From: Monomorium pharaonis
Lineage: Eukaryota > Arthropoda > Insecta > Hymenoptera > Formicidae
DNA length: 64,000 nt
Direction: 5' to 3'
Assembly: GCF_013373865.1 (NCBI RefSeq)
Contig: NC_050470.1
Location: forward strand, 5,378,373-5,442,372
The position numbers were made by a program, and so were the translations under genes. Positions 24,741 through 39,900 of the stretch are shown piece by piece (position 1 is the stretch's first letter; each line of letters begins with the position of its first letter). Under the pieces are notes generated by a model, which made no database searches, was not told the DNA's origin, and saw nothing but the letters and a program-made list of their open reading frames with translations.

Positions 24741-27700
24741 ATTTTTTGCGTTGAATGCGAGAGAAAGCACACGGAAAACGACTCTCGGCTCTCGAGTAAT
24801 TACCGAGATGAAGGTGCCCGGAAAAACGGAGACCGGCGTTTGCGGGTGTTTGCCGACGACCAGATGAACCCGACGATTATATAAATCAAACGACGACAAT
24901 TTTATTCCTGACATTGGATCCTGTGACGACGACTGCGACTGCGAGGTCTCTTTCGGCGCATTCGCCAGCTCGCAATTAAAGCCAGATTTGACCCTTTGAA
25001 ATTTGATGGAATGTAAACACGAGTGGTTTGTGTTTTATGTTAGACAAATTTGAATATCTCCATATTCTATTGCGCTCGGGGAGCAGTAAATTGGAATACC
25101 CTGAATGTGGATAATTCACGGAAAATACATACAAGTTTGGTAAATTAACTTCGCGCTTGTTATAGATCCTTTAATCGGCTTCCGAGAGAAGCAATAATCT
25201 TTATCGCGTATTTAATGGACCTGCTTGACAAAAGATTGTTCAAAATATCGGGAAGGAAATATATTATAGTTATTTTCAGTAAAAATACAAAAATTCCATT
25301 AAGCCATTAAACATGTGCACGTTTCTGCGGTTTTTATAAGGGAAATCGTGCAAACTGCTTCAAAAGGAACTGTATTAAGCGCGATGCTATAGAGAGGCGC
25401 GATTATTCTTTTTTTCTTCCGCGAGAGTTAACGATCAAACGGCATTGCGGACAGAATGACGCGGACAACCGCGCATTCTGCGGCGAAATAAAAATTGCAG
25501 GAGTTCTCTAAATAGGTCGGATGAATCTGTGCCCGTTTTCCGCGGCGCATATTGCCGGCACACGAACTTGCGCAAATTTCGTCCCCTTTGAGCTCGCGCC
25601 ATATTAAAATGTATGCGAGTGCCCGTTTTTCTGCCGTTTTTACGCCGTAATGGACGCGAAATTACGTTTCATTAAGTACGCGCCTGCGCCCGATCCTCAA
25701 CTACTTCGCCTTTAATCTTCTCGAGAGCTTGTCCGCTAATCGAGACCCCAGCGGGATCACCGATCGAGACGTTCTCGTTATATCCCGTGCTAATTTTAAT
25801 GACGCTGTCGGAACGCTCGCGTCGAGAAATACTGAAGATTAAAAAAAAGTTGTCGTCTTAAGCTGCGTTCGAAATTTATGTTGCAGTCATAAATAAAGCA
25901 AATTGAAGTTAGAGTACGAGAATCAGAAATATCAATGGTAGCGATGATCAATTTATGGTACTATACTAAAATATAAGTAAGGAATCTTCAATGAACGAGA
26001 ATAAAAATTAACATAGAAATTGGAAAGACCTGTCGTTCTCTTTTCATAATACAAATGGTAATTTTATATTTTTTATTCCTGCTTAAATTTATTCTATTGT
26101 AAAATTCTCTAAAAATTAAGGAACGATTGTTTTACTTCGGTACTTAAAAGTATGGTTAAACGTAGACGAATTTTTCGTAGGAAATAGAAAGCGAACGAAG
26201 CTCGATTTTCATTGACAAGAATTTACACCACGCGGAAACTGCGATTTATCGCGACGGAACGGAATCGAAAGATATTGTTGTACTTTCTGCTTCCTGCACA
26301 ATATCAACATTCCGCGAGCAAAACATTTCTCACCATTCCGCAATACTTTACGTCAGTGATATAAATATCCCGACAGACTAAAAGTTATTGTCGGCTCTAA
26401 GGCAGGGTTAGATTTCTTTAAAAAAATTCAGTCTCTATGTTTCGCATGTTTGCGAAATAAGATTACACTAACAAGTATGGTTACAATTATTTTAACTGTA
26501 ATTAAAAAATTAAATTACGTATCAATAATCTTAAAATACGAAAATTTTTTATTAATATCTAATAATAAATTATGTAATAATTTATATAGATATCATTATC
26601 AGACGTGATAATAGTAATCATCATATTCTATTCTTTATCTCAGCTATTGTTATTCAGAACGTCACGTTTATCTATATAATGCCGAATAATGAACTAGCAA
26701 TCAGCAGCAAGCGTGAGGAAAAGCTTATTACAGTTTAATCGTGGAACTGCAGTGATCACGGACGGCTTCATAGTGCAGCGGAGAATTTACGTCGGTGGAA
26801 AAACATGATTTACAAGCGCGTGCTATCGTAGCGCGTTATTGCACTTTTTATCGGCCGCAGGACATCAAATTTCCAACATGTTGGCGCGAAGTCTCTTTCG
26901 TTTACCGCGCGATGCGTTTTCTGTGTTCGTTTAGACGTGTTTCTCTTTCTGCGCAGAGATTTTCCACAATGGCTTCGTGGTGGTAATTAATTTAGAACAG
27001 TGCGCTGCGAACAAATTAAGAGCTGATAGCTGTTTAATTGTTTTCTCGTGTAGTAAAAGAGCAAAATATCACAATTATATTTATATTTAATTAAATTATT
27101 TAACTTACTTTATGTATATGTATCATTTACTAAATCTTTTTTTACTTTAATTTATTCTATTTATTTATAAATCTTTTTTTACTCAAAAGTGATAAAAATA
27201 TCAAGAAAGAATAGTTTTTAATTATGAAGGATTAAAGATATTTTTGTTTTTACAAAACATTAAATGAGTTAATACTATTTAAAATTAATAAGAGAATATC
27301 TTAGAATTATAAATTGAAATCTGTACGAAACTTGCGATTTAACCGATTGATTTATTAAAAAGTCTTAAAAACATACGATATAAAACTTTTAAATGAATCT
27401 ATACGCTAGTAAATCAAAAGAAAATGTTTGCACACAATTGAAATTTTAAGGAAATATAAAACTTTTGTCTATTCATGTATTCACATATGATTCTGTGGGT
27501 GTCTTTTCTGGGATTCTAATAAAATCGTTTAGAATTTTTACAATGCTGATGATATTACCGTTACTAGTCGAGAAAGACTTTAAGAAATTGCAAAATTGAA
27601 TTTCCCTTGATTTGTGGAAAAGCAAAGTTTTACTTAGATAATGTTTCAAAATGTATTCTGCTGAACCCATTAGCATTCTAAACTCTTATAGTGCATAATT

Positions 27701-28239
27701 TTGTAGTTGCATGAATTACCGAAATCAGAGAGTTTGAGAAAATAATTATTTATTTAATATGCAATTTAATTAGTATTATTAAATATATTTTCTATTGCCA
27801 AATATAATATAAAACTTGACACTTATTACAACTTCTTTGTTATTGCAATTATATAATATATAGTGTAAGAAATTTTATTTTACATGCACACAACTTTTTT
27901 TTTGATTTATGTAATATAATTTTATCTTAAAAAAGAATGAGTGAATGAGTGAGAAAGAGAATGGTACGTCGAAAATGGATTTCAATTTTAGGCAAATCTG
28001 AAATTGATCACGTGTAAATAACATATTCTAGACACATGTTTTACACATGTGTTACATTATGTAAGTTTCCAACGGTAAAATTTTATTCAAGTATTCTTAG
28101 TTCGACGAACATCAGCTTTTTTATATTTTGCAAGTCGCATCGCCACCGTTGTTATCGACGTCGTCAGTTCCTATTCATGTTTCCTCTTTATAATTTCAAT
28201 TCCGCGTACATACGCGAATATACCATACGCCATGCGGTT

Positions 28240-28267
28240 AACGCGATTTGAGAAAAAAAATCGCGTT
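28240..28267. repeat. 10-bp stem inverted repeat
   Basis: AACGCGATTT and AAATCGCGTT are exact inverses separated by eight bases (GAGAAAAA). Confidence 0.85.
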
Positions 28268-31200
28268 TTTTCGACGCATGTACTTTCGACCGTGTGGAAT
28301 TGAAAAATGCACACGCGCACAAAACCTGATGAAGCAGCCTTAATAAATATGTAAAAAATAATGCATTTCACTACCAGCGTCACATCGAGCGCAACATTCA
28401 GACAAGCTATTCTGCGTATAAATCTTGTTACCTCGTGTAATATTGCATACATACTTGCGATAAGTTCGCATTTTGTATATTTCTTCTCGAAGATAAGATA
28501 TTTCTTTTTCAAATTTTTGAATGTTATTAAAAATGTTCTAACTAATTACATTTTTTGTTTTAGAAATATCACATGTAGTTTTGAATTTTTGAATACACAA
28601 ATCAATAAACTATAATCGTGAAAAGTAATTGAATTTTTTCCGTTTATGATAGATGTATATGATTTTGCGTGAATGTTAATGAATTGAATGTAATCAAATA
28701 AACATATTAATTGCTAATTAAAATAGATTTATAGCGGAAAAATTCATAAGCCTTCAATCTGTTTGCGGCAAATTTCTAGAGCAACGCTTATTATAATTCA
28801 TTGTCATGAATGTTAATTAGTGCGCATATGCCATTCATATTTATGATACATTTATTATATCTGATTATCGCACGTGGTAAATATTACAAATTCTTGGACA
28901 AGTTGCATAAGTTTAAGCTCTTGTTAGAGCAGAGATGGGGACAAAGAAATAATAGAGTGTACAGTGTGCATGGTGCTTTATGCCGTGCAAACATTGCTTC
29001 CCGTTCTAATAGAACGCATTATGCATATGGGTTGGGCTCGACGTAACTGCTGACTTTATAGTCATTTGTGGTGGCTGCTTAAATAATCTGTGAGTTCTGC
29101 AGATGTTACCGATAAGATAGCCGATCGATAAACCTTGTTCTCTAACATGCCACTAGAATCATAATTTAATCAACACTCATTGTACTACTCTCCAAAGTTG
29201 TTGCATAATTCACACTTTGAAGTCAATTACTATACTAATCTTATCTTTAGATGTAATATAAAAATTGGCAGGACACAATATTAACGTAAACAACATAACA
29301 GAGTATCTAAAAGAGAACGAAAAATATGCACTTCAAAATAAGTTTGAGTACTATCTTAGCATGGAAGGTATACGTTATTATACTAAAATTTCTTATGCTG
29401 GTTGCTTGAAACTGACAGGAAGTCAAAGACTAAAAATTCAGTGCAGTTTATTTTCTTCAACATGAAATTCAAGAAAAGTACCCAATGTAATCTACGCTTA
29501 TATTGTATTTTGTCATGTGCACCGCTTATAGTGCTACGCTTTCAGAACAAAAATTTCTCTCGAGCCAGTAATTTTACAAACAACATACCATGCATGTACA
29601 TACAGTGACAAATTCCGTACAAGTACTGATTCTTGAGTCAGATTTTGAGTGCGTTTTTTATTACATAAAATTTATTCAACATTTAAAACAATTTGTCAAA
29701 TGGTACCCGAAAAGTAGAATTCGGTTAAGGAATATTATTAGCATAAGTGGACCTATTTGTTAAATTATTTGCAAATTTAAAATTTATTTTATTTTAGTTT
29801 AAAGAATGTATGTGTATTTTCAGGTGGAAGTAGCTTATACCCGCACTACAGCCGAAATTGCATTGCATATTAATTCTATATGTAAAATGTACTAGAGCGA
29901 AATTCTAATAAGATCTATCATAAATAATAGATTCGTGTTTACTTTAAAAATACATAATTTTATGAAGTAATATAACGGGAAACATTTCCGAAAAAATTCA
30001 GCTAGCACCATATTCCTAAATTAATTATGTTATTTTATCACAATATTGTGAATTCTCCCGAAAATTTAGCGAAGCAAAATTTTATTTTTCAAACTGCATT
30101 CATGAAAAATCTGAACATACAGTTGCGTTTTTTCCGAGTTTTTCGGTAATTATGGAGTTTCCCTTATCTTTTACACGTGTGTAAAACGACTTTAGCTACT
30201 GTAATAACTGCGCTTAACGAGATCGTATGCAAGCATGGAATCGGCGCTTAGTGGTGTGCACACAATTATGTAGCCCGCTTATTTATATTTTGCCCCGAGA
30301 AATTCAAAACGAATCGCAATACGTATTGTTTCATGGAAAATTGCGCGTGGGATTCGCGCAAAAATATGAAATAACATGCAAAAATGTGAAAATTTTCAAT
30401 TACTTTTATAGGACGATTTTGCTCACTCGGAGTTCAATTTATCATTGAAATATCATCAAATTATTTAAAACGAAAATTTGAGATTTTTAGAAAGAAATTC
30501 AAGACAACATTCCGATAACAATTGTCATAGAAAATATTTTTTTAATTGTTAAAATTTTATATAGGGCATGTCTTTATCGTCGGGTTGCATACGTGTGTTT
30601 TTATGATGGCTGCTATCGCACATAGTAATTTTTATTATGAAATTATTTCCGTGTACCATTAAACTATTAATCAACATATTTGATTAAATATTAAAGCATT
30701 AAATTGAATATCTCAATGACGGCTCACGTGTATATGAATGCGGACGTTGTCGAATAGCATAATGTAGACAATATACAACGCACATATCGCATTTTAATAC
30801 GTAACATCGCGTAAACACGATAAATGTGTCTCGCGTAACATCTCATTGATGTATTGATGGTAAATTTGATGGTAAACAAAGCATGATTGCATTAGACGAT
30901 CCGCATTAGGTGATGTATGCAGCGAGACAATCGCGTTTAAGCTTAAAACCGCCGTAAATCCGCCATAAATGGGCGACTGCAGATCGAGTTAAAGGCTCCT
31001 GGCTTTTGCCGACGACGAAACGTTGAAAACGCATGCCCTGTGTAGGATTCTCTCTCATTTAATTTACATAAATCTTACCGGAGATTTGTTGCAGGTATAT
31101 CGCGGCTCCGCTCACTTTTGTCATCCGTTTAACTTGGTAAACGAATAGCCAATTATGTGGGCTGTTCCAGAATTTTTTGGACTAAACTTTTTTTACCCCC

Positions 31201-31821
31201 CTTTTTTTAAAGTAAATATTAGTAATAAGCATAATAAATGTCAACGAGCTTTTAATTATTAGTTATTGGTATTAGTAAATTTATTTGGTTTAATTATACA
31301 TGGAGCATTTTATTAATCATTTATTTCCTTTCAATACAAATATCGAATAAAAAATGTTATTTGTTTTTACTTTAGGTTTAAAAGGTTCTGAATAAAAGAT
31401 GAAGATTTTTAACAAATCAAGTTTTTGAAGCGGAAGTAAGTAAACGTCACTTTCAAGTTTTAATTGAATTTTATATTCTAATATAATTTTTTTTATTTTA
31501 TTTGTAAAAGTAATTAATTGTAAAAGTAGCAAATATTATATTAAACAAAAATTTAAATACGAATCTGGATTTATAAAAGTACATACAGCTTATTAAATAA
31601 ATAAATAAAAATATGGGTAATTTTAAACACTTTTTTATGGCAACCGATTATAGATTGCTTTACGCATCTTGGGTGATCTTACAATCTCGTTGATCTTATT
31701 AGTCTCATCGATTCGAGCATGATCAAGATTCTAAGATTGCAAACAGATGCGAGGCAGCGGAAAAGCCCGACTTCATGCATTTGTAAGTGCAATTTGCTCC
31801 TTAGAAATTACTTCGCGCTCG

Positions 31822-31953
31822 GGAAACTCGAATACCCGTCGATCGCCGATAGACGTTGAACGATTCTCTCGTGAAACGCCCGCGTTCCTTCGGTTTCTCC
31901 TGTCGATCGTGAAAATGGTTGGATGTAAAATGCAGGAACTCGATAATCGATAA
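31822..31953 (+). repeat. Diverged local duplication, copy A
   Basis: Seen: copy A begins GGAAACTCGAATACCCGTCG and copy B (32474-32603) begins GGAAACTCGAATAACCGTCC. With one or two single-base offsets both continue through ACGATTC, GCGTTCCT and GTGAAA and end in AATCGATAA (A) or AATCGATAATGG (B). The copies are about 650 bp apart in the same orientation. The flanks do not match. Short ORFs cross both copies but in different frames, so shared coding is not supported. Confidence 0.5.
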
Positions 31954-32473
31954 CTAGCTCGCAGTTACTTTCAAAGTCCTCTCACGATCTTTGTGGACGC
32001 CTGCTGAGAGTACGCTTCCTGAGCATGTCGCAAATAATTAAATAATCTTTAAACATCCTCCAGTGGTAAAGTAAATTACAAGTACTTTGGTTTAAGTTTA
32101 TCATTGTTTTTTTAGCTCAAAATTTTTAATTACTTAATTTTCTGTACTACAAGCATCTAGATTTGTATTTAAATTTTTTAATTTTTATATTTAAAAAAGC
32201 AAGAAATTAACTTTAAAATATTAAACATCGCAAAACACGTAAATATCAATTTAATTTTTAAATGTAAATTCTACTCATTTGTGAATGTGACCAATATATT
32301 ATCAAGTACATTAGTATATCAAATTAAAATTTTGTGACAACTATTAATCAACTTATATTTTAACTTGGTAATTTAGAATCATTCTTGCAGAAAAAAAATT
32401 GATTGGTTGACTTCCATGCAAAAAGGAAATTCTACTTGAACGAATACGGTTTTTCTTTTTCGATTGAGAAAAT

Positions 32474-32603
32474 GGAAACTCGAATAACCGTCCATCGTCC
32501 GCAAACATCGCGACGATTCCGATGTGGAATGCCGCGCGTTCCTACGCCTCGCCGTTTTCTGCGCTCGCAGCTTCCTAGCCGTGAAATGAAGCGAAATCGA
32601 TAA
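32474..32603 (+). repeat. Diverged local duplication, copy B
   Basis: This is the partner of 31822-31953. It shares the exact 13-base start GGAAACTCGAATA, then alternating matched blocks (ACGATTC, GCGTTCCT, CGTGAAA, AATCGATAA) with roughly two-thirds identity by eye. Both copies are more GC- and CpG-rich than their surroundings, so they may be two related regulatory islands or copies of an old mobile element. Confidence 0.5.
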
Positions 32604-35329
32604 TGGAGCATACCCGTGCGCAAATTGTCGAGAGATAAGAGCCGTTATGAAGACAAACTGCAGATAGTTGGAAAGAGAACGCTCTCCGATTTGAATTGAC
32701 TCTAAAAAATAATTCAGTTGTAATTCTCTTAGTCTTTTGGCAAATCTTATAGACGAATAGTGACGTTATAATGTTTTGACCATTTCCCAAACGTAACAAA
32801 TTTTACTGAAAATAATTTGAAGAATTCTGCAATTTAAAAATTGAGTTTTAAATACTACATGTTAAAATGTTTTAAAATATTATCATGTAGTCTTATTTAA
32901 ATGTATATAAATATGATTGGGAAATTTTTCCATTTACCTACTACAGCGCCAGTGAATTAATTGGATTACATCAGTGCGCAATTAGATGCATATTAAAGCT
33001 ATTATACATTAAAATTTTATACACATCTTTTTATATAAATATATTAATTAGAAGTAATCATTAGTATTATACCTTCGTTTAAAATTTATTTTCTTTAATG
33101 TTAAAAAAATATATATAAAAAGTTTTAATTTATAAAATATATATATTTAATATCAATATTTGAAAGATATTTTAGAATTGTTTTTGTATTTTTAGACCAA
33201 AATGAAACTTGCACAATAAAAACATCAAAATTGATTAGATATATATTTTATCAAATAGCACAATAAAATAGATTAAAAATTTCGCGGTTGACCCATTTAT
33301 TTATTTATATTAAATATATTTTTGTCAATTTGCGTACGACCGCTTTAATGTGTGCATCAATGCACACTAATGCGTTTAATTGAGTTTGCTATTAGTCGTT
33401 TAAAATAAAACGCATCATTGCAAATATATAAATATAATTTTACTATCGTAATCAACTTTTTTAATTGTCAAATCATAAATAGCATGAAGATAATTGTGAT
33501 TTCCTGTAATTTTGAAGATTTATCGAACAAAGAAGGTCACCTTCTATTGGATAAAAAAAGTTTAAATAGGGTACGAAAGCGTGTCGAAGAATTTTGCTCA
33601 CGCGCTGGATTTCATATTCGATTTCAGTGGCTTTGAGAGCGATGTGGCGTAATAACGATAAGTGTTTCCGTAGCGTGAAAACGCACTCACGTTTCGAGTA
33701 CCGAAGAGCGTAGGAGATGGAAGGGGCAAACAGTACGGTATAAAAAAGGGGGTGAGAAGTAGTTTGTGCGCACGATAGGTCACCTCACGGCGACAAATCG
33801 ATCTCTGCTCGACAATTAAAGTCACCCATCCCCGCTAAGCTGGCGTGCGCCTCCATCGCGATCATTATCTATGCCGTGATTGGCTCTCGTGACTGAGGTT
33901 GCACGCGGCCACCTTTCTTTCATTCTCACTCGTCATTCCCTTCAATAAAAAAGAGAAACCGCCGTGCTTGGCCTTTAATTCGATCAAAAGGACGAATGGA
34001 CTTAAAAGAAATACATACTACATTTGACTTACACAAAAATGATGTAAAATATTCAAATCTGTATACAAAATAGCCAAAATTGCTGAATTTTTAAGCAAAC
34101 TTTTTTTTTTAATATCCATATAAATCATGTAGCATTTCTTTTTAACTTTATTTTTACTTCTTTTTTCTTCTTGTACAGTATTTTTTGTCAGCGGAAGAGG
34201 GATGCGCGGAATTAGAAAGCGACCTTTCTTCCTTAGCTTTCTCTCTTTTTATAACTTAGCGAGAAGAAAAAAGAGTTACTAAAGACGCGCTCTATTGGAT
34301 AATGCATCTAGGGATACAAATGGACGACGTTCGAAGGGATGCTCCACCGCCTTGGGTTCCCATATCGCTATCGAAAAGTCGTGGAACAGAAAAAGGCAGG
34401 AAGAGGTGGTGGAGAGTTTGGTGAATAGATAGGCACTTTTGGAAGTTAGTTTCGTTCTTGGGGGGTATTTTTAAAAGTTTGGAGCGTCGGCTTGCCACCC
34501 TTTGAGAGCGAGTTGTTTGACAAAGGATGCGCGATTTCTTTATCGATCGATAGTCGGACGACTCTCGAAATGTACGTCTTAGCTTTTTATCATATGATTT
34601 TTGCAAGAAAAAATTATATCTGTAGAGGAGATTTTAATGAAATTGATGTAAAATAATTTATAAAGTTAATATTTATAATAAATTAAAGAAAGTGATATTT
34701 TATAAATGTGATATATTTTTGAGCTATATTTTGAGATTTTTTAAAAATATTTATAATGTAGTATTTATATTGTAGTATTTGTGAAACATATATTAAGAAA
34801 AAAATACTGATACGTTAATTTCATTAAATTATTGTTGAATTAAGAAATAAGGAGAAAAAAACCAGACGAAGGACATAGCTCTTTAATATTTTATTACAAT
34901 TGATTTATTGTAATAGAATTACAATACAATTTTATTTTAATTATAGTTTGTAGATACAATATCTCTTAATATGTCGAGAGATTCGTGAAAATTCTGTTAA
35001 AAGAGCAACAATTATATTCTTCAATTTTTTTTAACGATAAGATTGTAAAACTTAATTGATTATATTTGGTAAGTATTTTTTATGCTAATAATCAGATTAC
35101 AAAGATCATAAATCATCCAATTATCATTTGAGGATCTTGATTTCAAGTTTTCGTTGTTTTTTTATGTCGATTTACACGCTGACAAAAATCATTCTTCTGA
35201 CATCGCAAATAAGCTTTAAAGAAGAAAAATTTTAAAGTTTTATAATAATTTATTGCTACCAGATGTTCTTTTATGAGGAATTGTAGGTGTACGAGCTCGA
35301 GATATCGATAGCTGCACGTATACATGTAT

Positions 35330-35390
35330 TGATATGCATGTATGTATGTACGTATGTATGTATACACATATGCACATACATATATATTAC
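35330..35390. repeat. Imperfect (TATG)n / (ACAT)n tract
   Basis: Repeated TATG/TACG units followed by CACATA units give a partly self-complementary tract. ORFs on both strands across it are Tyr-Val/Thr-rich artefacts. Confidence 0.8.
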
Positions 35391-36960
35391 ACACGTCTCT
35401 CGCTTGCCATCCCGCTAACTTACGAGTCCGCTTTTTTGATTTCCCTTGGCGAAGTTTTCATGCATTTTTCAGACGCGACTCGCACCGGCCAGCGAATACG
35501 CGTTTATTGAAACTGCCCGCTCTGTTTGAATTTTCCTGAGTCTCGGCCGTACTTTTCTTGTATAGAAAAAAAGTAGACTCTTCAACTAATTCTCAAAAAT
35601 ATTACAGGCTATCAAAGCCTTTTCTGTTTTTTTTTTTCAACATTTTTTTAATAAACTTTAGAATTCTTTTTTGATATCCGATATACATTAACAAAAACTT
35701 TCGTGCAAATTTTACGAGTTTCAATGACGTCCGTGTATCTGGACTGTTTTAAAATTGTATCGATTGTTTTTGCGCTTATGAAAGAAACATTTAAGAAGAT
35801 ATTGAACAAAATAGAAAAGATAAAGGGCAAATAAAGAAAATTATTCACCTATGGTAAGAATTTAAGAATCTCTTTAGGATCAGAAACGATAAAATATTTT
35901 TCTGTAAGCTTTCACGTGTTGAATAATTCTTACAAACTGTGTAAGAAAAGTTGTTTTTTGATAATTTAATCAAGAAAGGATTCAGTAGATTATACGGTTG
36001 AGTTAACATCTGAATACTAAGCTCGTAATCCGCACGGCTTATGTTTCCCTGGATTATTCGCCACGTTCGACCCTCACCGGAATCCAATTATTCATAACCG
36101 TGAATTATTACCGTATCGAACAAATTATTGAAACTATCTGCCATCTGTAAGCTCTGAACTCTGAATTCTCTGAAACTGAGAAGAATTTCGAACTTGTTTA
36201 ACCGATTTATATTGTACTCGTCGGGATACGCAATTTCTTTTATTCATATGTCTCGTACACCGTCTCCCTTGTTTCTAATTGCCTATAGAATACAATCTTG
36301 AAAACACTTCGATCCAATTAACACACGCTTGAGAATGTCAATGCACGCGCGTGCGCGTACTCAAGTGCACGACACTTCTTGTTATCGGCGACTGCATTAA
36401 CTGCAACGCCATCGATGCGCGGCCGCAAGGGTTATGCAATTTACGGCGTTTACGCGTGCCTGCTCGGCCATAATCGCGCGATCGAAATTGCGGGTTGCGG
36501 ATGTGAACAATCGCATGATGCAGTTGAGCGACAATGTGTGATTAATGATCCACTCGTCAGGGAAAAAGTGTGCATGAAAGTATAAATAAGAATAAATAAT
36601 TGTATTTTCTGGAAACTTTAATTAAATTAGAATTAAGAGTTTATAATGTTTTTTGTTGTAGCAATTCGTATTGTATTCCATATATTGTAGCTATGTATAA
36701 AATGGGCAAACTGTTACTCAATTAATACATATCACCGGCTTTCGAATTGCAACGAGAGAATAGAAACTTTATTCAGTGAAATTATTCTGCCGTATTGTAA
36801 ATCTGATATTCAGCGTTAAAAAAAATGTTTTTTTCACACCTTGCAAATCAATTTATTTATTGTTTATAGGATATATTTTTGTATCTTTTTCTTTTCACTT
36901 ATTTTTCTTTGATTTTTTATTTTAATGAATTTTTTGTCTTAATTTTTTCTAAGTTGTGTA

Positions 36961-36987
36961 GGCGCGCGCGCGCGTGTATGTGTGTGG
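36961..36987. repeat. (GC)n(GT)n tract
   Basis: GGCGCGCGCGCGCG followed by TGTATGTGTGTGG, an alternating purine-pyrimidine tract in AT-rich DNA and a second Z-prone site. Confidence 0.9.
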
Positions 36988-39900
36988 AAAAATTATGTTA
37001 TTTTTTCTTTATTACTTGTCTATTTTCTTAAATATATAAGATAATTCTAAACTATTTATTATCAAATTTATATAATTCAATAATAATAATTAAATACTAT
37101 ATAAATTTTTAATGTTTTTTAAATATTTTTTATTTGTTTATATTTATATTTATAAAAAAATTTATTAGAAAAATAAATGTTGTTTAAATAATAGAATTAG
37201 GATGTTTTGAATATTAAATTTTAAATATTGAAATATTCTATGAAATTTAGTCTGACTTGTGTATGGCGTCGTGTTTGATACATAAAGTCACTACATTTGC
37301 GCGAGGAGGTTTGAGTCGGCAAATAGCGATGTGTACAGTATGTTGTCACGTATGTTGTCGTATTACCTATCAAAACTTGATTATATTGACTTAGATGATG
37401 CCAAACGCAATTATCTTTTATGATAACAATTGATTAGCAGAAATTTTTGTTATCGCAATTAACAATCAAATATATTGACTATTTATCGAAGCAAATTTCT
37501 TTTTTACATGCATGATTTTTTCATATCATTTAGAAAATATTAAAAAAATGGAAATAAAAATTATCTTTGCATGATAACAGTTAAATACACAAACGGTAAT
37601 TCTTTCAATGGTGTTTAAATTAGAGTATATCTCGCATTGCGCTCTAAATTTTTCATTCATTATGAAACCTAATTTAATCACTTCGGATTGAGAGTACGGA
37701 GAGTAAATCCATGAATTGCTGAATCGAAGTAATGGAAAACGTGATATCGATTTATTAATAATTCGTATATCTCATTAGATTTATATGTTCGAAATATACT
37801 GCGTTTACAATACTGTATTTCAATTGTATATTTTCGAATAATTATCTTTATTAAACATTTACTTAACTTTATTAACGTACAGTATATCAGAATATCAACG
37901 TCATTTTCCCATTTTTCATCTCGCCATGGGTTTAGTTAATAAGTGCGATTATAATCAAGACCGCGTTTTTTAATATTTATCAATCGCGTGGCATAAATTC
38001 GGTGTTTACATTGTAATTTACCAAAATTTTCCGTTGTTAAATATTTTGTTGTACTAATTTGCAGGATTATCTATCGAATCATAAAACTCCGTTTTTCTTT
38101 GCATAGTTTTTACGATCACATTTTTTATTTTGTCGAAATATAAGATTATTATTTTACTAAAAATTATAACAATATGAATAAAAGAATACGTTGGAAAGGT
38201 ATTTATATTTCATGGATATTATAGATTGAAATTAAATGTATAGGTATCCTCTACATACCTACGTAAAATAAAAATTAATTATTTATAAAGCACGGCAAGA
38301 AAAAATTGTTTACGTTACTTTATTTTCTTTCCAAAATATATTGTTTAAATAGAATTTAGGAATTAATCTTTGATTTCTTTTTATACAATTCCGGTATTAA
38401 ATATTATTTAAATTAATTCAAAAAATATATAATATTTTAAATTATAAAATTATAAAATTTTAAATATAAATATATAATACAAAAATAATTATCTTAGATT
38501 GTGCAAATATTTAGGTTATTTTGAAATTTTTCGTAGTCTTATCTTTATTATTACCAATTTGGTTTTACATCACTTAACAGAAACGTTTAATAACGTGATA
38601 TTCAATCTCGTCGCGTAATGTAATATTGTGTACTATAATCGTAGTCAGTGCTTCAATAACATCAGGTTTCACGAGATTAACTGTTCCGCTTTTCACAATC
38701 GACTGATTGTGAGTACATTCTGAATTGATCTATAATTAAAACGTAATTATTAAACCATCTGTATCCTAATACATGAAACTTTATTTGAATGTGCCACCTG
38801 CTCTTTTATACAAGATTTATGTAACAAGTATAGATATGAAATCATTTTAAGCGAAAGTAATACAAATTGAAGTAAAAAAAGATGATTATGCGAGATTTTT
38901 CAAGTTAATTAGTTTTTTAAATTAATTTAAATAATCGCTCTAAAGAGAGAAATTTATATAATGTTTTAGATCAATCAAAGTTCAAGTTTAAGAGAAAACA
39001 TTTTTATAACTAATGTTTAATTAATTTAACGAAGTGCAAAACTACAGTATTAACATTAATATTTATACAATATTCGTTTCAGAAGTGGAAAGGCCAAGCA
39101 GGATAGAGAATATCTTTACCTCTATTATTTCTAGTATATAAAAATACATGCATACATATGCGCATTTACATGAGAGAATTAAAACGGACCGCCATCGTGT
39201 ACTGACGCATTTTTACGACGTAATCCTGATTTATATCGATACAGCGACGCGACGGCCGGCAATCGCGGGGCTTTATTGAAATTAAACGGGACTTCATTCG
39301 GCGAGTGCGAAATATTCGATATGGGACAAATTGTGCTGTCGAACTTTATTTGGCAAACCCTGTCATAGAAGTGAGTGGCTATCGTATTTTGCGGATTATT
39401 ATACTGGCCTGGCATTGCATTATCTGCGAATCAGCTATTTCGCAATCTGAAATTATTTTCAAATTATTCGACTATTGTTATCATCCATCGCGAGCATTAA
39501 TAACAGAGCAATAACGAGAAACGACAAGCGGTCGCAGCATTGAGAATCGATTATACCTTTCCATTAGGCACTCGCATGCATTAATCTGAATTCGCATAAT
39601 CTTGGTCTTAAAAATATTCGTCGCTCCTACAATCGAAACGGATTATCAAGATTTATCTGCAATGTTTCTGTCCGTTCAATTCAACGTATACATTTTTATC
39701 CGCTCGATTTTTAAATGATATAAAATTTAGTTTACTATAGTAATTACATTAAATATAAATTGATTTGTGAGAGTAAAGTAAAAATTAAACTAAGAGCTAC
39801 GATTACACTAAAAATGTTAAAGATAAAGACGCAATTTTAAATTTTTGTTATATGTTGCGAAACATACGGCACATTTCTGTGCCACGAAAAAGTGCGATTT

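Larger units (their letters stand above)
22860..31821. other. Presumed intron
   Basis: Islands at 23200-23660, 24400-25000, 25390-25840, 26210-26360 and 30740-31130 within AT-rich DNA. At 29813-29829 a weak fused site, TATTTTCAG|GTGGAA, is the only other ratchet-like candidate with an acceptor of any quality. No exon with domain support. Confidence 0.5.

Noticed and set aside
24402..24884. 160-codon + strand ORF
   Set aside because: It crosses a (GT)n(GC)n tract, has no domain, and two other frames are open over the same DNA.
31080..31100. TTGTTGCAG|GTATAT as a ratchet or exon start
   Set aside because: Weak pyrimidine content and a poor donor; not distinguishable from chance.
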